This document shows positions 7,654-15,981 of a stretch of DNA of 64,000 nucleotides, in pieces (the first letter of the stretch is position 1; each line of letters opens with the position of its first letter). The stretch spans positions 4,052,544-4,116,543 of the forward strand of contig NZ_CP025938.1 of assembly GCF_002893765.1 (NCBI RefSeq), written 5' to 3'. The stretch is from Tamlana carrageenivorans. GTDB lineage: Bacteria; Bacteroidota; Bacteroidia; Flavobacteriales; Flavobacteriaceae. Made by a program: the position numbers and the translations under genes. A model generated the notes under the pieces. It had not been told where the DNA came from, did not search any database, and saw only the letters and a program-made list of their open reading frames with translations.

Positions 7654-7726
7654 TGTCATATTGAGCTTGTCGAAATATCTTAAAGCAGGAATTAACCATA
7701 AGGGTTTCGACAGGCTCAACCTGACA
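7654..7726. repeat. Dispersed palindromic repeat, copy 1 (TTGAGCTTGTCGAAA family)
   Basis: TGTCA-tA-TTGAGCTTGTCGAAA (7654-7675) faces TTTCGACAGGCTCAACCTGACA (7705-7726) in inverse, with about 29 bp between. The same palindrome recurs at 26255-26330. Both lie at 3' ends of genes, here between the permease and the convergent aminotransferase. Sequences like this are scattered through many Bacteroidota genomes as far as I recall. The function is unknown; a REP-like non-autonomous element is likely. Confidence 0.7.
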
Positions 7727-7740
7727 AATACAATACTAAA

Positions 7741-7758
7741 AGGCTTTTTGAAAAGCCT
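7741..7758 (-). terminator. Short hairpin at the 3' end of the aminotransferase gene
   Basis: AGGCTTT-ttga-AAAGCCT (7741-7758) lies 20 bp beyond the aminotransferase stop. On the minus strand it is followed by TTTAGTATT, a weak T-tract. It may end transcription from either side of this convergent gap. Confidence 0.4.
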
Positions 7759-7778
7759 CAATATCTGTTTTTACAATA

Positions 7779-8969
7779 CTATAGACTTCCTAAAAGTTCG
7801 GCCATTTTTTGGGCACGTGCTTTAACTTCTTCTTCCGTCCATGATAATTTGATTAAGCAGGAAATATTACGGGCTATAATCGCATCGGAAGCTTCGAAGG
7901 TTTTATTTTCCAATTCTTGTAAGCCATTTTTAATTTCTTGAGACAGCGGAAACAATGATTTTTGCTGCGTTAAATGCTGCCATCTTCTCACATAGTGCCA
8001 GTTATTATCGAAATAATGGAAACACCCATCGATGCCATTTTCTTTAAACAAAGCCATGGCTTTTTGTGTGGTTTCCAAATCTTTTAAGAAGAAACTTAAA
8101 AAGGAATAGTTTTCTACACCACCCTGAGGTACCGTTCGGAAGGTAAGTCCGGAAACGCTTTTTAAGGCTTCTTTTATGATGTTGAAGTTTCGTTCTTGAA
8201 TGTTTAAAATTTCAGGAAGGCGTTTAACCTGAGCCAAACCTACAGCGGCATGAAGCTCTGAAATTCTGTAGTTGTAGCCTAAAAACGGATGTGTTTCGGC
8301 GCCTCTATCATTTCCAACATGATCGTGACCATGATCGCTATAATGATCGGCGTTAACATAATAGTCTTCATTATTGGTTATAACGGCTCCGCCTTCGCCA
8401 CAGGTAATGGTTTTTACAAAATCGAATGAAAAACACCCTAAGTCGCCAATACTGCCTAACGGTTTATTATTAAAAGTGGCTCCTATAGCTTGGCAAGCAT
8501 CTTCGATAAGTATAAGGTTATTCGTTTTACATATATCTAGAATGGCTTGCATATGGGCCATACCACCACACATTTGTACTACCATAATACATTTCGTATT
8601 TGGGGTAAGTGCCTTTTTTATGGCTTTGGGATCGAGGCCTAATGTGTCATCGATATCAACAAGAACTGGTGTTGCTCCTACTTGCATGACAGCTTCGAAA
8701 CTGGCCACAAAAGTAAAGGTTGGCAAAATAACCTCATCGCCTGCCCCAATTCCTGCTGATGCTAAGGCTACCGACAAGGCTGCGGTTCCGCTGGAAACAA
8801 GTTGCACGTGATTGGTTTGAAGCGTCGTTTGTAAAGCGGTTTCTAGTTCCTTAGCTTTCCAATGGCCATTACGCATGCCATCGAATCCGTAGCGCATAAG
8901 CACGCCATTGTCTAATACATCATTTACTTCTTTTCGTTCTAAATCTCCAAATAATTCGAATCCTGGCAT
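7779..8969 (-). CDS. DegT/DnrJ/EryC1/StrS-type PLP-dependent aminotransferase
   Basis: The 396-residue enzyme of the sugar aminotransferase family has the PLP phosphate loop SSGTAALSVALASAGI (about residue 59), an aspartate for the pyridine nitrogen in LILIEDACQAIGA (D157), and the Schiff-base lysine in GCFSFDFVKTITCGEGGA (K186). Family members usually transaminate nucleotide-linked keto-sugars, or act as dehydratases when His replaces this Lys; here Lys is present. No sugar-nucleotide genes are nearby, so the substrate is open. ATG at 8969 gives MPGFELFGDLERKEV, the usual N-terminus of the subgroup. A GC-rich palindromic repeat separates it from the upstream nitroreductase gene. Confidence 0.88.
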   Translation of the reverse strand: MPGFELFGDLERKEVNDVLDNGVLMRYGFDGMRNGHWKAKELETALQTTLQTNHVQLVSSGTAALSVALASAGIGAGDEVILPTFTFVASFEAVMQVGATPVLVDIDDTLGLDPKAIKKALTPNTKCIMVVQMCGGMAHMQAILDICKTNNLILIEDACQAIGATFNNKPLGSIGDLGCFSFDFVKTITCGEGGAVITNNEDYYVNADHYSDHGHDHVGNDRGAETHPFLGYNYRISELHAAVGLAQVKRLPEILNIQERNFNIIKEALKSVSGLTFRTVPQGGVENYSFLSFFLKDLETTQKAMALFKENGIDGCFHYFDNNWHYVRRWQHLTQQKSLFPLSQEIKNGLQELENKTFEASDAIIARNISCLIKLSWTEEEVKARAQKMAELLGSL

Positions 8970-9015
8970 AATTTTATTTAATTCTTAAAGGTTTGTTTGT
9001 AAAGTACGGTGCGTT

Positions 9016-9125
9016 GCGTTAGGGATGGAGGCCTTGTGGAGCTCTTTTTGTGTGGCCTGCCTGCCCTTAGGTAGGCAGGCCACACAAAAAAGCGACGGCC
9101 GAGAGCCCGACCCTTGTGGTAACGC
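9016..9125. repeat. GC-rich palindromic intergenic element
   Basis: The core is a near-perfect 21-bp hairpin (9045-9065 with 9070-9090, one mismatch, 4-nt loop) centred on GCCTGCCTGCC/GGTAGGCAGGC. Outer arms GCGTTA (9016-9021) and TAACGC (9120-9125) close the structure. The segment GGGATGGAGGCC...GCCGAGAGCCCGACCC is far richer in G+C than its neighbours. It lies between two minus-strand genes and could weaken read-through. The element at 33640-33797 shares its overall plan (a purine-rich GGAT-GAAG start, a T-run, then GCGGAtAGCC-GACC). I recall this plan as a common flavobacterial intergenic repeat. Confidence 0.65.
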
Positions 9126-9134
9126 CCTAATCAT

Positions 9135-9764
9135 TTATAGTTCTATTACAGCCTCATTTAGTGGGCGTCTTACTTTTTTAAAAGTTGAAAACATATCGTC
9201 GTCGGCGCGATAACCAATAGGTAACAGAAGTACCGATTTTAAACCTTGCTTTTCGAGGTCTAAAATGCGATCGTATTCTTGAGGTATGAAACCTTCCATA
9301 GGGCAAGAATCTATACCTTCAACGGCACATACGGTCATTAAATTCCCTAAGGCGATATAGGCTTGATTGGCCGACCATTGAAGTCGTTCTGCTATGGTTT
9401 TATTGGACATCATATTGACCAAACTCTCACGGTAAGGTTTTAAAATGGTTTCTGAAGTTTGGCGAATGCCTTTGATATTTTTATAATAATTTTCGATATC
9501 GGTGGTGGTAATATCACTTTGCACACATATTACTAATAAATGTGATGCTTCTACAACCTGTTTTTGATTGAATGAAGCCTTTAGAAGTGATTGACGTGTT
9601 TCCTGCTCTTTTACAACCACTAATTTAATGGTTTGCAACCCATAAGATGTTGCTGTTAAATTGAAAGCTTGCTTAATGAGGTTTAATTTTTCTTCGGAAA
9701 GCTTTTTTTCAACATTAAATTTTTTAGTAGCATATCGCCATTTTAGCTGCTTAATCGTATCCAT
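9135..9764 (-). CDS. NAD(P)H-dependent nitroreductase-family oxidoreductase
   Basis: The 209-residue FMN enzyme of the NfsB/NfnB-like nitroreductase fold shows the N-terminal WRYATKKFN (the RRS/T-x-R flavin region variant), TSYGLQTIKLVVVKEQ, ERLQWSANQAYIALGNLMTVCAVEGIDSCPMEGF (split here as QAYIALGNLMTVCAVEG and DSCPMEGF) and SVLLLPIGYRADDD. These are the usual flavin-contacting segments of the NfsB type. Members reduce quinones, nitroaromatics or related acceptors in the cytoplasm. It stands upstream of the aminotransferase on the same strand, but the GC-rich repeat between them argues against a tight operon. Confidence 0.88.
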   Translation of the reverse strand: MDTIKQLKWRYATKKFNVEKKLSEEKLNLIKQAFNLTATSYGLQTIKLVVVKEQETRQSLLKASFNQKQVVEASHLLVICVQSDITTTDIENYYKNIKGIRQTSETILKPYRESLVNMMSNKTIAERLQWSANQAYIALGNLMTVCAVEGIDSCPMEGFIPQEYDRILDLEKQGLKSVLLLPIGYRADDDMFSTFKKVRRPLNEAVIEL

Positions 9765-9949
9765 TTTGGGTTTAATAATTTGAGCAAAAATAAGATATGC
9801 TCATGGTATTTTACCATATTAAAGCGAAAAAATAAAGTTGAGATCCTGCCAGAAAAAATATTTTTAAAAAAAATGATTTTTTGTTTGATAGAATTGAAAA
9901 AGGTTTCTATATTTGCACCCGCATTCAGGGAATACCTGATGAGACACTT

Positions 9950-10034
9950 GGAGAAATGGCAGAGTGGTCGAATGCGGCAGTCTTGAAAACTGTTGAGGGT
10001 CACACCTCCGGGGGTTCGAATCCCTCTTTCTCCG
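9950..10034 (+). tRNA. tRNA-Ser (anticodon TGA)
   Basis: The acceptor arms GGAGAAA (9950-9956) and TTTCTCC (10027-10033) pair perfectly and are followed by discriminator G. The anticodon loop CTTGAAA gives TGA (Ser). The T-arm GGGTTCGAATCCC is canonical. The long variable arm is as expected for serine tRNA (class II, 85 nt). CCA is not encoded. It marks the left border of the restriction island. Confidence 0.95.
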
Positions 10035-10060
10035 CTGAGTTTTTTTTTAAACTCCCTTCA

Positions 10061-10095
10061 AAACCTTGCAAAACGTTGTTCTGCAAGGTTTTTTC
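10061..10095 (+). terminator. Rho-independent terminator after tRNA-Ser
   Basis: A perfect 10-bp stem, AAACCTTGCA (10061-10070) with TGCAAGGTTT (10082-10091), an 11-nt loop and a following T-run end the tRNA transcript. Confidence 0.85.
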
Positions 10096-10119
10096 ATTTT
10101 CAAATGTTTCACTTTTTTT

Positions 10120-10155
10120 GGATCAGTCCTAAAAGTTGGGGACTAGACATAAATT
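10120..10155 (-). repeat. 36-bp remnant of an ISL3/ISAon1-type element's right end
   Basis: GGATCAGTCC-TAAAAGTTGG-GGACTA (10120-10145) is identical, in inverse, to the right terminal repeat at 20573-20598 of the complete element. The match continues ten more bases, with one mismatch, into what would be the 3' end of its transposase gene (GACATAAATT). It is thus the tip of a second, opposite-facing copy whose body has been lost, and it forms the left edge of the island. Confidence 0.85.
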
Positions 10156-10298
10156 GTACACCCCCTTGGCTTCCTAAAACAAAAAAACTTACATACTTAA
10201 GTTTTATTTAGGATACAATTTCTAGATATAGTCCCACCTAGTATTTTAAAAATTTAATTAGCAATATTTGTTTATACTCATTTAGCTTTTTAAAAGTA

Positions 10299-13200
10299 TT
10301 ATAATTTCCCACCAACACCTTTAAACTTCTCGACAAAAGCAGCAATCTTTTGGAAGACACTTTGTTTTTTAGTTAGGTACTGCGGGTTTAATGGACTCAT
10401 TTTAGGTAATATTGAATTAAGCTCTGTACCGTTTTCGCTAGCATATTCCCGTTTTAATGAGGTTGTTATATAGCGTTTCGCGGCATCTTCATTAAGCTTT
10501 TCTTCTTCAATTAAAGCTGTGGCTTCTCTTTTTTGCTTTTTTTGGGCATAGTTAAAAAACGCATCGATAATCGTTGCTTTTTCATCGATAGTATCTAAAT
10601 CTGTGTCGTTTATAAAATCTACAACCAAACTTTCCTTTGCTCTATTACCTACACTGGCACGAATTACACGTCTGATTTCTTCTACTAAATCTTCTTTATT
10701 TTTAGATTTCTTATTGTTCTCGAAAATTAACTCTATAATATAATCTAGGTTAATTTCCTGTGATTTCAATAGGTCTATTTCGAAAACCACATCATCCCAA
10801 TCTATACCAGATTCTTCGGCTTCTTTACCATCTCTTTCTCGTTTTAACCAATCACGGATATCATTATAGGTAGAGCGGTAATCTTGAATGGTGCGTTCTG
10901 CAGGTAACTCGATTTTTTTCATCACTTCTATTTCTTCATCTGAAACAAAGTGTGTGTCTTTAAATGCTTCTATAGATTCTGGGTCGTCTTTGTCTACAGA
11001 TTGAAAAGCTTTAAGATTTGTAAATTCATCGTAATTTTGAAGTATGTTTTCTACGCGTAAATATTCCCCAAAGAGTTTAGAAAATTCTTTTTTATCCTTT
11101 TCTGTTACAATTTCATCTGGATTTGGGAACTTTTCTTTTAATTCTTCTATAACTTCTACATACCCCCTACGTGCTTTACCAGAGGCAATATCTGTAAATC
11201 CTTCTAAATATTCTTTATAGCTTTTTTCTAACACCACATCTCTTGTGTTGCTATCACCAAAAAGTGTAATGGCATCAATAGTGGCTTGTTCTAAATCTCT
11301 AAAGGTTACAATATTCCCAAAGGTTTTTGTGGCATTGTATATACGATTAGTACGTGAAAAGGCTTGCATTAAGCCGTGATAGCGCAAGTTTTTATCTACA
11401 AACAAGGTATTTAAAGTCGGTGCATCAAAACCTGTTAAAAACATCCCAACGACAATTAGTAAATCGACTTCTTTATTTTTAACCTTTTTTGCAAGGTCAC
11501 GGTAATAATCTTGAAAGCCTTTGCTATCAATACCGTAATTCATTTTGAAAGCAGCGTTATAATCCTCTATAGCTTTTGTTAAAAACTCTTTAGCACTCAC
11601 ATCCATTGCGCTAGGCTCAAAAGTTTCATCTTGTATTTCGCCAATTGCGCCTTGTTCTTCGTTAGCGGCAAAAGAAAAAATGGTTGCTATTTTTAGTGGT
11701 TTTTCACTGTCTTTTTGAAGTTTAGTTAATTCTTCATAATAACACTTTGCTGCATCTACACTACTAACCGCAAACATGGCGTTAAACCCATTATTTGTTC
11801 CTTTTGTACGGTGTGTTTTTTGGCGGTAATGGTTTAAAATATATTGCGATATTTCTTTAATTCTTGTAGGATGTAGTAAAGCTCTTTTATTTTCTGCAGC
11901 CGATAATTTTTTTAAGTCTTGTTCGGTTTCAACCCCTTTAAACTTTGGGCGTACATCGTTATAATCTACCTTAAACTTTAATACTTTTTCGTCTCTAATA
12001 GCATCTGTAATGACGTATGAATGCAGTTCTCTACCAAAAACGCTTGCTGTAGTTTCTGCACCTAAAGCATTTTCGGGAAATATAGGTGTACCTGTAAAAC
12101 CAAACTGATAGAATTTTTTAAACTTCTTTTTTAAGTTTTTTTGAGCTTCACCAAATTGCGAGCGGTGGGCTTCATCAAAAATAAATACGACTTGTTTTTT
12201 ATAAATCTCTAAGTCGTTTTCACCTTTCATTAAATTATTCAATTTCTGAATGGTGGTTACAATAATCTTATTATCTGTTTTGTCTATATTTCTTTTAAGA
12301 CCTGCTGTACTATCGGAACCATTTACACTATCTGGCGAAAAGCGTTGGTATTCTTTCATAGTTTGAAAATCTAAATCTTTTCTATCTACCACAAAAAACA
12401 CCTTATCTACAAAGTCTAATTTTGTTGCTAAACGTGCTGCCTTAAAACTGGTTAAGGTTTTCCCCGAGCCTGTGGTATGCCAAATAAAACCACCACTTTC
12501 TGTTGTTGCCCAATTTTTAGAATTAAATGAGCTTTTTATTTTCCATAAAATACGTTCTGTTGCAGCAATTTGGTATGGTCGCATTATCAATAGCGTATTA
12601 CTTACATCAAACACCGAATAGGTAAGCAATACGTTTAAGAGTGTGCGTTTGTCAAAAAACGTTGTTGTAAAGTCTTTTAAATCTTTTATTAATGAATTGT
12701 CTGACTTTGCCCAATTCATGGTAAAATCGAAGCTATTTTTATTGCGCTCTACGGTATTGGCAAAATAGCGGCTGTCTGTACCGTTAGAAATTACAAATAT
12801 TTGTAAGTATTTAAACAATGAGTTTGTAGCATTAAAACTCTCTTTGGTATAGCGATGTACTTGATTAAAAGCTTCGCGAATAGCAACCCCTCGTTTTTTC
12901 ACTTCTACCTGAACTAATGGCAAACCATTAACTAAAATGGTAACATCGTACCTATTGGCGTGTGTGCCTGTTTGTTCGAACTGAGAAATAACTTGTACTT
13001 TATTACGTACCACATTCTTTTTATCGACTAAATAAATATTTTGAATATGGCCATCGTCGAACACAAAATCGTGGATATAATTATCGTGTAATTTTCTTGT
13101 TTTGTCTACTAAGTTATCGCTTGGTTTATCTAGATATTCTACTACAAAACGTGCCCATTCTTTATCTGAAAAGGTCATAGCGTTAAGATGCTGCAACTGC

Positions 13201-13403
13201 TCTCGTACATTAGCCAACATGGTTGATGGAGTGGTTAAGCTTTTAACATACTCGTACCCCTGATTTATTAAATCTTGCACCAACTCTTTTTCTAAATCTG
13301 CCTCTGTTTGGTGGCCTGCAGATGGCTCATTTAGTATATTGAATTTGGTATAGTTATTTAAAACAATAAAGTTGTTACTTTCTGCTATGGTTTTGTAATT
13401 CAT
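10299..13403 (-). CDS. hsdR: Type I restriction enzyme, restriction/translocation subunit HsdR
   Basis: The 1034-residue motor-nuclease subunit has its nuclease motif in RYDVTILVNGLPLVQVEVKK (D153, E167, K169). SF2 helicase motifs follow: Walker A TTGSGKT (311-316), DEAH (410-413), FTGTPIF, and the late motifs VVGMFLTGFDAPTLNTLFVD and MQAFSRTNR. The C-terminal 250 residues are charged and helical, fitting the domain that docks on HsdM/HsdS. The length is normal for the family. It is last in the operon, 12 bp after the four-helix-bundle gene. With HsdM and HsdS it cleaves unmodified DNA at a distance from the recognition site. No frame damage is seen. Confidence 0.96.
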   Translation of the reverse strand: MNYKTIAESNNFIVLNNYTKFNILNEPSAGHQTEADLEKELVQDLINQGYEYVKSLTTPSTMLANVREQLQHLNAMTFSDKEWARFVVEYLDKPSDNLVDKTRKLHDNYIHDFVFDDGHIQNIYLVDKKNVVRNKVQVISQFEQTGTHANRYDVTILVNGLPLVQVEVKKRGVAIREAFNQVHRYTKESFNATNSLFKYLQIFVISNGTDSRYFANTVERNKNSFDFTMNWAKSDNSLIKDLKDFTTTFFDKRTLLNVLLTYSVFDVSNTLLIMRPYQIAATERILWKIKSSFNSKNWATTESGGFIWHTTGSGKTLTSFKAARLATKLDFVDKVFFVVDRKDLDFQTMKEYQRFSPDSVNGSDSTAGLKRNIDKTDNKIIVTTIQKLNNLMKGENDLEIYKKQVVFIFDEAHRSQFGEAQKNLKKKFKKFYQFGFTGTPIFPENALGAETTASVFGRELHSYVITDAIRDEKVLKFKVDYNDVRPKFKGVETEQDLKKLSAAENKRALLHPTRIKEISQYILNHYRQKTHRTKGTNNGFNAMFAVSSVDAAKCYYEELTKLQKDSEKPLKIATIFSFAANEEQGAIGEIQDETFEPSAMDVSAKEFLTKAIEDYNAAFKMNYGIDSKGFQDYYRDLAKKVKNKEVDLLIVVGMFLTGFDAPTLNTLFVDKNLRYHGLMQAFSRTNRIYNATKTFGNIVTFRDLEQATIDAITLFGDSNTRDVVLEKSYKEYLEGFTDIASGKARRGYVEVIEELKEKFPNPDEIVTEKDKKEFSKLFGEYLRVENILQNYDEFTNLKAFQSVDKDDPESIEAFKDTHFVSDEEIEVMKKIELPAERTIQDYRSTYNDIRDWLKRERDGKEAEESGIDWDDVVFEIDLLKSQEINLDYIIELIFENNKKSKNKEDLVEEIRRVIRASVGNRAKESLVVDFINDTDLDTIDEKATIIDAFFNYAQKKQKREATALIEEEKLNEDAAKRYITTSLKREYASENGTELNSILPKMSPLNPQYLTKKQSVFQKIAAFVEKFKGVGGKL

Positions 13404-13415
13404 AGTGGCTAGGTT

Positions 13416-13778
13416 TTAGTGATTAGGTTTTAGTGATTTTTGGAGCGCGTTAAGCATTTTTCCTACTTCCTGAATTAGGTTTATAGCCGTTTCTATATCT
13501 AAATTAGTTAGATACGTGACTTTTACACAAAGTAAAAGTTGAGTTTCTAATTCTGCTTTTGAACCTTTTGCAATGGCTAGAAACTGTATAAATTCTTTTG
13601 TTGAATTTCTTCCTTGTCCTTCGGCTATATTACTTGGAATAGAAATAGCCGACCGCCTAATTTGGTCACTTAAAGCAAAACGTTCTTCTTTAGGAAGTTT
13701 TTTTACCAGCCTATATACTTCGGTGACAAGCTCCATTGCCCTTTGCCAAACAATTAAATCTTTAAAATCTTTTATCAT
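13416..13778 (-). CDS. Four-helix bundle protein (S23 / 23S-rRNA intervening-sequence family)
   Basis: This 120-residue protein has the family hallmarks: FKDLIVWQRAMELVTEVYRL, FALSDQIRRSAISIPSNIAEG, FIQFLAIAKGSKAELETQLLL, and a last helix. It was first described from intervening sequences of 23S rRNA but is common as a free gene, and a relative (Avd) helps diversity-generating retroelements. Its function here is unknown. Its place between hsdS and hsdR on the same strand means it is transcribed with the restriction genes. A heptamer array lies just upstream (13797-13862), and only 12 bp separate it from hsdR. Confidence 0.88.
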   Translation of the reverse strand: MIKDFKDLIVWQRAMELVTEVYRLVKKLPKEERFALSDQIRRSAISIPSNIAEGQGRNSTKEFIQFLAIAKGSKAELETQLLLCVKVTYLTNLDIETAINLIQEVGKMLNALQKSLKPNH

Positions 13779-13796
13779 TTTTTTTCTTTCTTTTCA

Positions 13797-13862
13797 CTAA
13801 CCACTAACCACTAAAAACTAACCTCTAACCACTAACCACTAACCACTAACCACTAAAAACTA
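13797..13862. repeat. Heptamer tandem array (CACTAAC) between hsdS and the four-helix gene
   Basis: The segment reads as runs of ACTAACC/CACTAAC units broken by CACTAAAAACTAACCTCTAAC, and the hsdS stop codon lies inside the last unit. A degenerate relative (TTTTAGTGATTAGGTTTTAGTGAT) lies at the other end of the four-helix gene (13415-13440). A 7-bp unit changes spacing, not codons, when it slips. The whole array is almost free of G on the plus strand. Confidence 0.8.
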
Positions 13863-14974
13863 AGCAATTTGCTGCGGTAATACTCGTATTGTTTTTTACG
13901 CAGTTCTATTTCTTTTGGTAAACCTTCGCTTATGGATGTGGTAAGAGTATCGAATTTATCTAAGATATTTACGATGCGTTGCTTTTCCTCTAAGGAAGGA
14001 TTTGGGATTTTTATGCTGTTTAGATTTCTCTTATTTAATTTTGGTTGTGCTGCTCCAGAAATATATGGGGACAAATCAATACTATTCAAATAATATTCTA
14101 CAAATCTACGTTCACCATATGTGTCAAATTTTAATACGTGAGCGTGATTATTAACCCAATTTTTACCACTTATACTGAATGCAATTGGTGTTTTCCTAAC
14201 TGTTAAATTAGCACCATCTTCTGATATTAATAAAAAGTCTCCATCAAAAATATAATCTTTAACATAGTCGACTATCCCTGAGGCTCCGTAATAAGGAATA
14301 TCACCTGATTCTCTTAAGCCACTTGCTATTGGTTTTCTCTTTGAGTCTAAATTTTCAGCTAAATTATCTAAACTTTCAAACTCAATCCTCTCATCAAAAG
14401 TTAGTAATTGTTCACGGTAGTATTCGTACTGTTTTTTACGTGCAGTAAGTTCGGTAGTAAGTTCGGTAGTAAGTTCGGTAAAGGTATCTAAAATACGAAC
14501 TATTTCTTTTTGGATTTTTAGGGATTTTTCCGGGTTATCTGGGCATGGGATTGGAAATTTTTTATTAGCGTAATTACTAATCCATTGACGCTTATGATCT
14601 CCATCAACCAAATCACTTTGTAATGTATTCATCCAATGAAAAATATATCTTAACAACCCTTTAGATTCGTCTCTTGATGTAATCATCTTCATCGCAGATG
14701 ATTTCACTTTAAAATCAAAGTCAACCCATTTATTAGCAGTAGTAAAATCATCAAAAATAATAACAGGCTTTTCTGCCCCTTTATATATACCATCAGTTTC
14801 ATCTGTATAACCAAGAATAAAAGTTTTACCTGCTGTTAAAACGGGAGTATTAAAACTATCTTGATATTCTTTAGTTTTTACACGATATTTTGTTGGTTGT
14901 TCATAATCAGTATAGTCTCCCAACGCTTTCCACTCCACTTCAACACCTTCCAATAATTTATCTAACGTACTCAT
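13853..14974 (-). CDS. hsdS: Type I restriction enzyme, specificity subunit HsdS
   Basis: The 373-residue DNA-recognition subunit has two target-recognition domains (about residues 10-150 and 195-330), each followed by a conserved helical spacer: EIVRILDTFTELTT...RKKQYEYYREQLLTF and RIVNILDKFDTLTT...RKKQYEYYRSKLLSF. The central spacer contains TELT three times in a row, encoded by three perfect 12-bp repeats. In EcoR124-type enzymes, two versus three copies of a 4-residue repeat here change the gap in the recognition site. ATG at 14974 overlaps the rhuM stop by four bases (ATGA). It guides both methylation and restriction. Confidence 0.95.
   Translation of the reverse strand: MSTLDKLLEGVEVEWKALGDYTDYEQPTKYRVKTKEYQDSFNTPVLTAGKTFILGYTDETDGIYKGAEKPVIIFDDFTTANKWVDFDFKVKSSAMKMITSRDESKGLLRYIFHWMNTLQSDLVDGDHKRQWISNYANKKFPIPCPDNPEKSLKIQKEIVRILDTFTELTTELTTELTARKKQYEYYREQLLTFDERIEFESLDNLAENLDSKRKPIASGLRESGDIPYYGASGIVDYVKDYIFDGDFLLISEDGANLTVRKTPIAFSISGKNWVNNHAHVLKFDTYGERRFVEYYLNSIDLSPYISGAAQPKLNKRNLNSIKIPNPSLEEKQRIVNILDKFDTLTTSISEGLPKEIELRKKQYEYYRSKLLSF
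14444..14479. repeat. Three perfect 12-bp repeats inside hsdS
   Basis: AGTAAGTTCGGT occurs at 14444-14455, 14456-14467 and 14468-14479 (plus-strand reading). It encodes the TELT repeats of the central HsdS spacer. The unit is a multiple of three, so slippage keeps the frame while lengthening or shortening the spacer by four residues. Confidence 0.95.
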
Positions 14975-15981
14975 TTTTTACGGCTTTGTTTTTTGGCTGT
15001 TTTTTCTAGGGCAGCAATGGTTTTTAAATAGTCTTTTTCTACACCACTAAGGGTTTTGGCTTTGTAGGCCTTGTACTCTTGCAGGGCTTTTTCTTTGGCT
15101 TTGGTGCTGGAAATTTTTCCTGCATCACCCAATACGTTACGCCCTGTAGAGGCTAGAATATTATCCAATTCTTTTACGTAGTCTGCCATACGCATTTCAC
15201 GTTCTTCTATGGCGTTTAGCTCGGCTAAATCGAAATAAGCCGCTACCAAATTGTTAAGCACTTTTAGTTCTTTTTCTTCTAAAAAGTTTTTGGCAACCAT
15301 GGCTTCGGCTTGGGTGGGTTGGTCGCCTTTAAAATTGGTTAAGCCTGCAAAGGGTTTATTGCTATCTACCCTTAAAAACACCACTTCGCTAGCTGTATTA
15401 CCATGTGCCGCATAGTGCAATTTGTTTTGTACAATTTTAAAAAAGGTAACACTTTGCTCGCTTTTAGGATTGTAATCGGTAGCGGTAGCGTATAAGTCTA
15501 ATACCTGGCGGTACATCACTTTTTCGCTGGAGCGTATATCGCGAATACGGTTTAATAACTCTTTCCAATAATTACCACCTCCTATATTTTTAAGACGCTC
15601 ATCGTCCATGGTAAAGCCTTTAACAATGTATTCTTTTAATCGTTGGGTTGCCCAAATTCTAAAATTTGTAGCAATTGTACTTTTTACCCGATACCCTACA
15701 GAAATAATCATGTCTAAATTGTAGTATTCTAATTCTCTAGAAACCTCACGATTTCCTTCTTTACGAACTGTCAAGGATTTCTTGACAGTTGCTTCTGGGG
15801 TGAGTTCGTTTTCTTGGTAAATATTTTGAATATGAAGGCTTATATTCTGTTTTGTGGTTTGAAAAAGCTCCGCCATTAGTTGTTGGGTAAGCCAAACATC
15901 TTCATTCTCAATCTTTACCGAAATATTAGCACCTCCATTGGCACTTTTGTAAATAATAATATCACTGCTTTGCTTACTCAT
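14971..15981 (-). CDS. RhuM-family protein encoded inside the type I RM operon
   Basis: The 336-residue protein matches the virulence RhuM family: IIIYKSANGGANISVKIENE, VWLTQQLMAELFQTTKQNIS (helix-turn-helix-like), ELEYYNLDMIISVGYRVKS, FRIWATQRLKEYIVKGFTMD, and a C-terminal half rich in Lys and Glu. The name comes from a Salmonella pathogenicity-island gene. The biochemical role is unknown; the N-terminal part suggests DNA binding. It overlaps hsdM by four bases at its start and hsdS by four bases at its end (ATGA both times), so it is translated as part of the RM operon. A modulator or guard of the RM system is an inference from position only. Confidence 0.9.
   Translation of the reverse strand: MSKQSSDIIIYKSANGGANISVKIENEDVWLTQQLMAELFQTTKQNISLHIQNIYQENELTPEATVKKSLTVRKEGNREVSRELEYYNLDMIISVGYRVKSTIATNFRIWATQRLKEYIVKGFTMDDERLKNIGGGNYWKELLNRIRDIRSSEKVMYRQVLDLYATATDYNPKSEQSVTFFKIVQNKLHYAAHGNTASEVVFLRVDSNKPFAGLTNFKGDQPTQAEAMVAKNFLEEKELKVLNNLVAAYFDLAELNAIEEREMRMADYVKELDNILASTGRNVLGDAGKISSTKAKEKALQEYKAYKAKTLSGVEKDYLKTIAALEKTAKKQSRKK

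Noticed and set aside
9881..10211. Short frames over the tRNA-Ser and its flanks
   Set aside because: They translate the tRNA and terminator and have no independent support.
13573..13800. Plus-strand frame opposite the four-helix-bundle gene
   Set aside because: It is the antisense of a well-supported family protein.
13797..13862. CRISPR array
   Set aside because: The units are 7 bp and contiguous, with no spacers and no cas genes.
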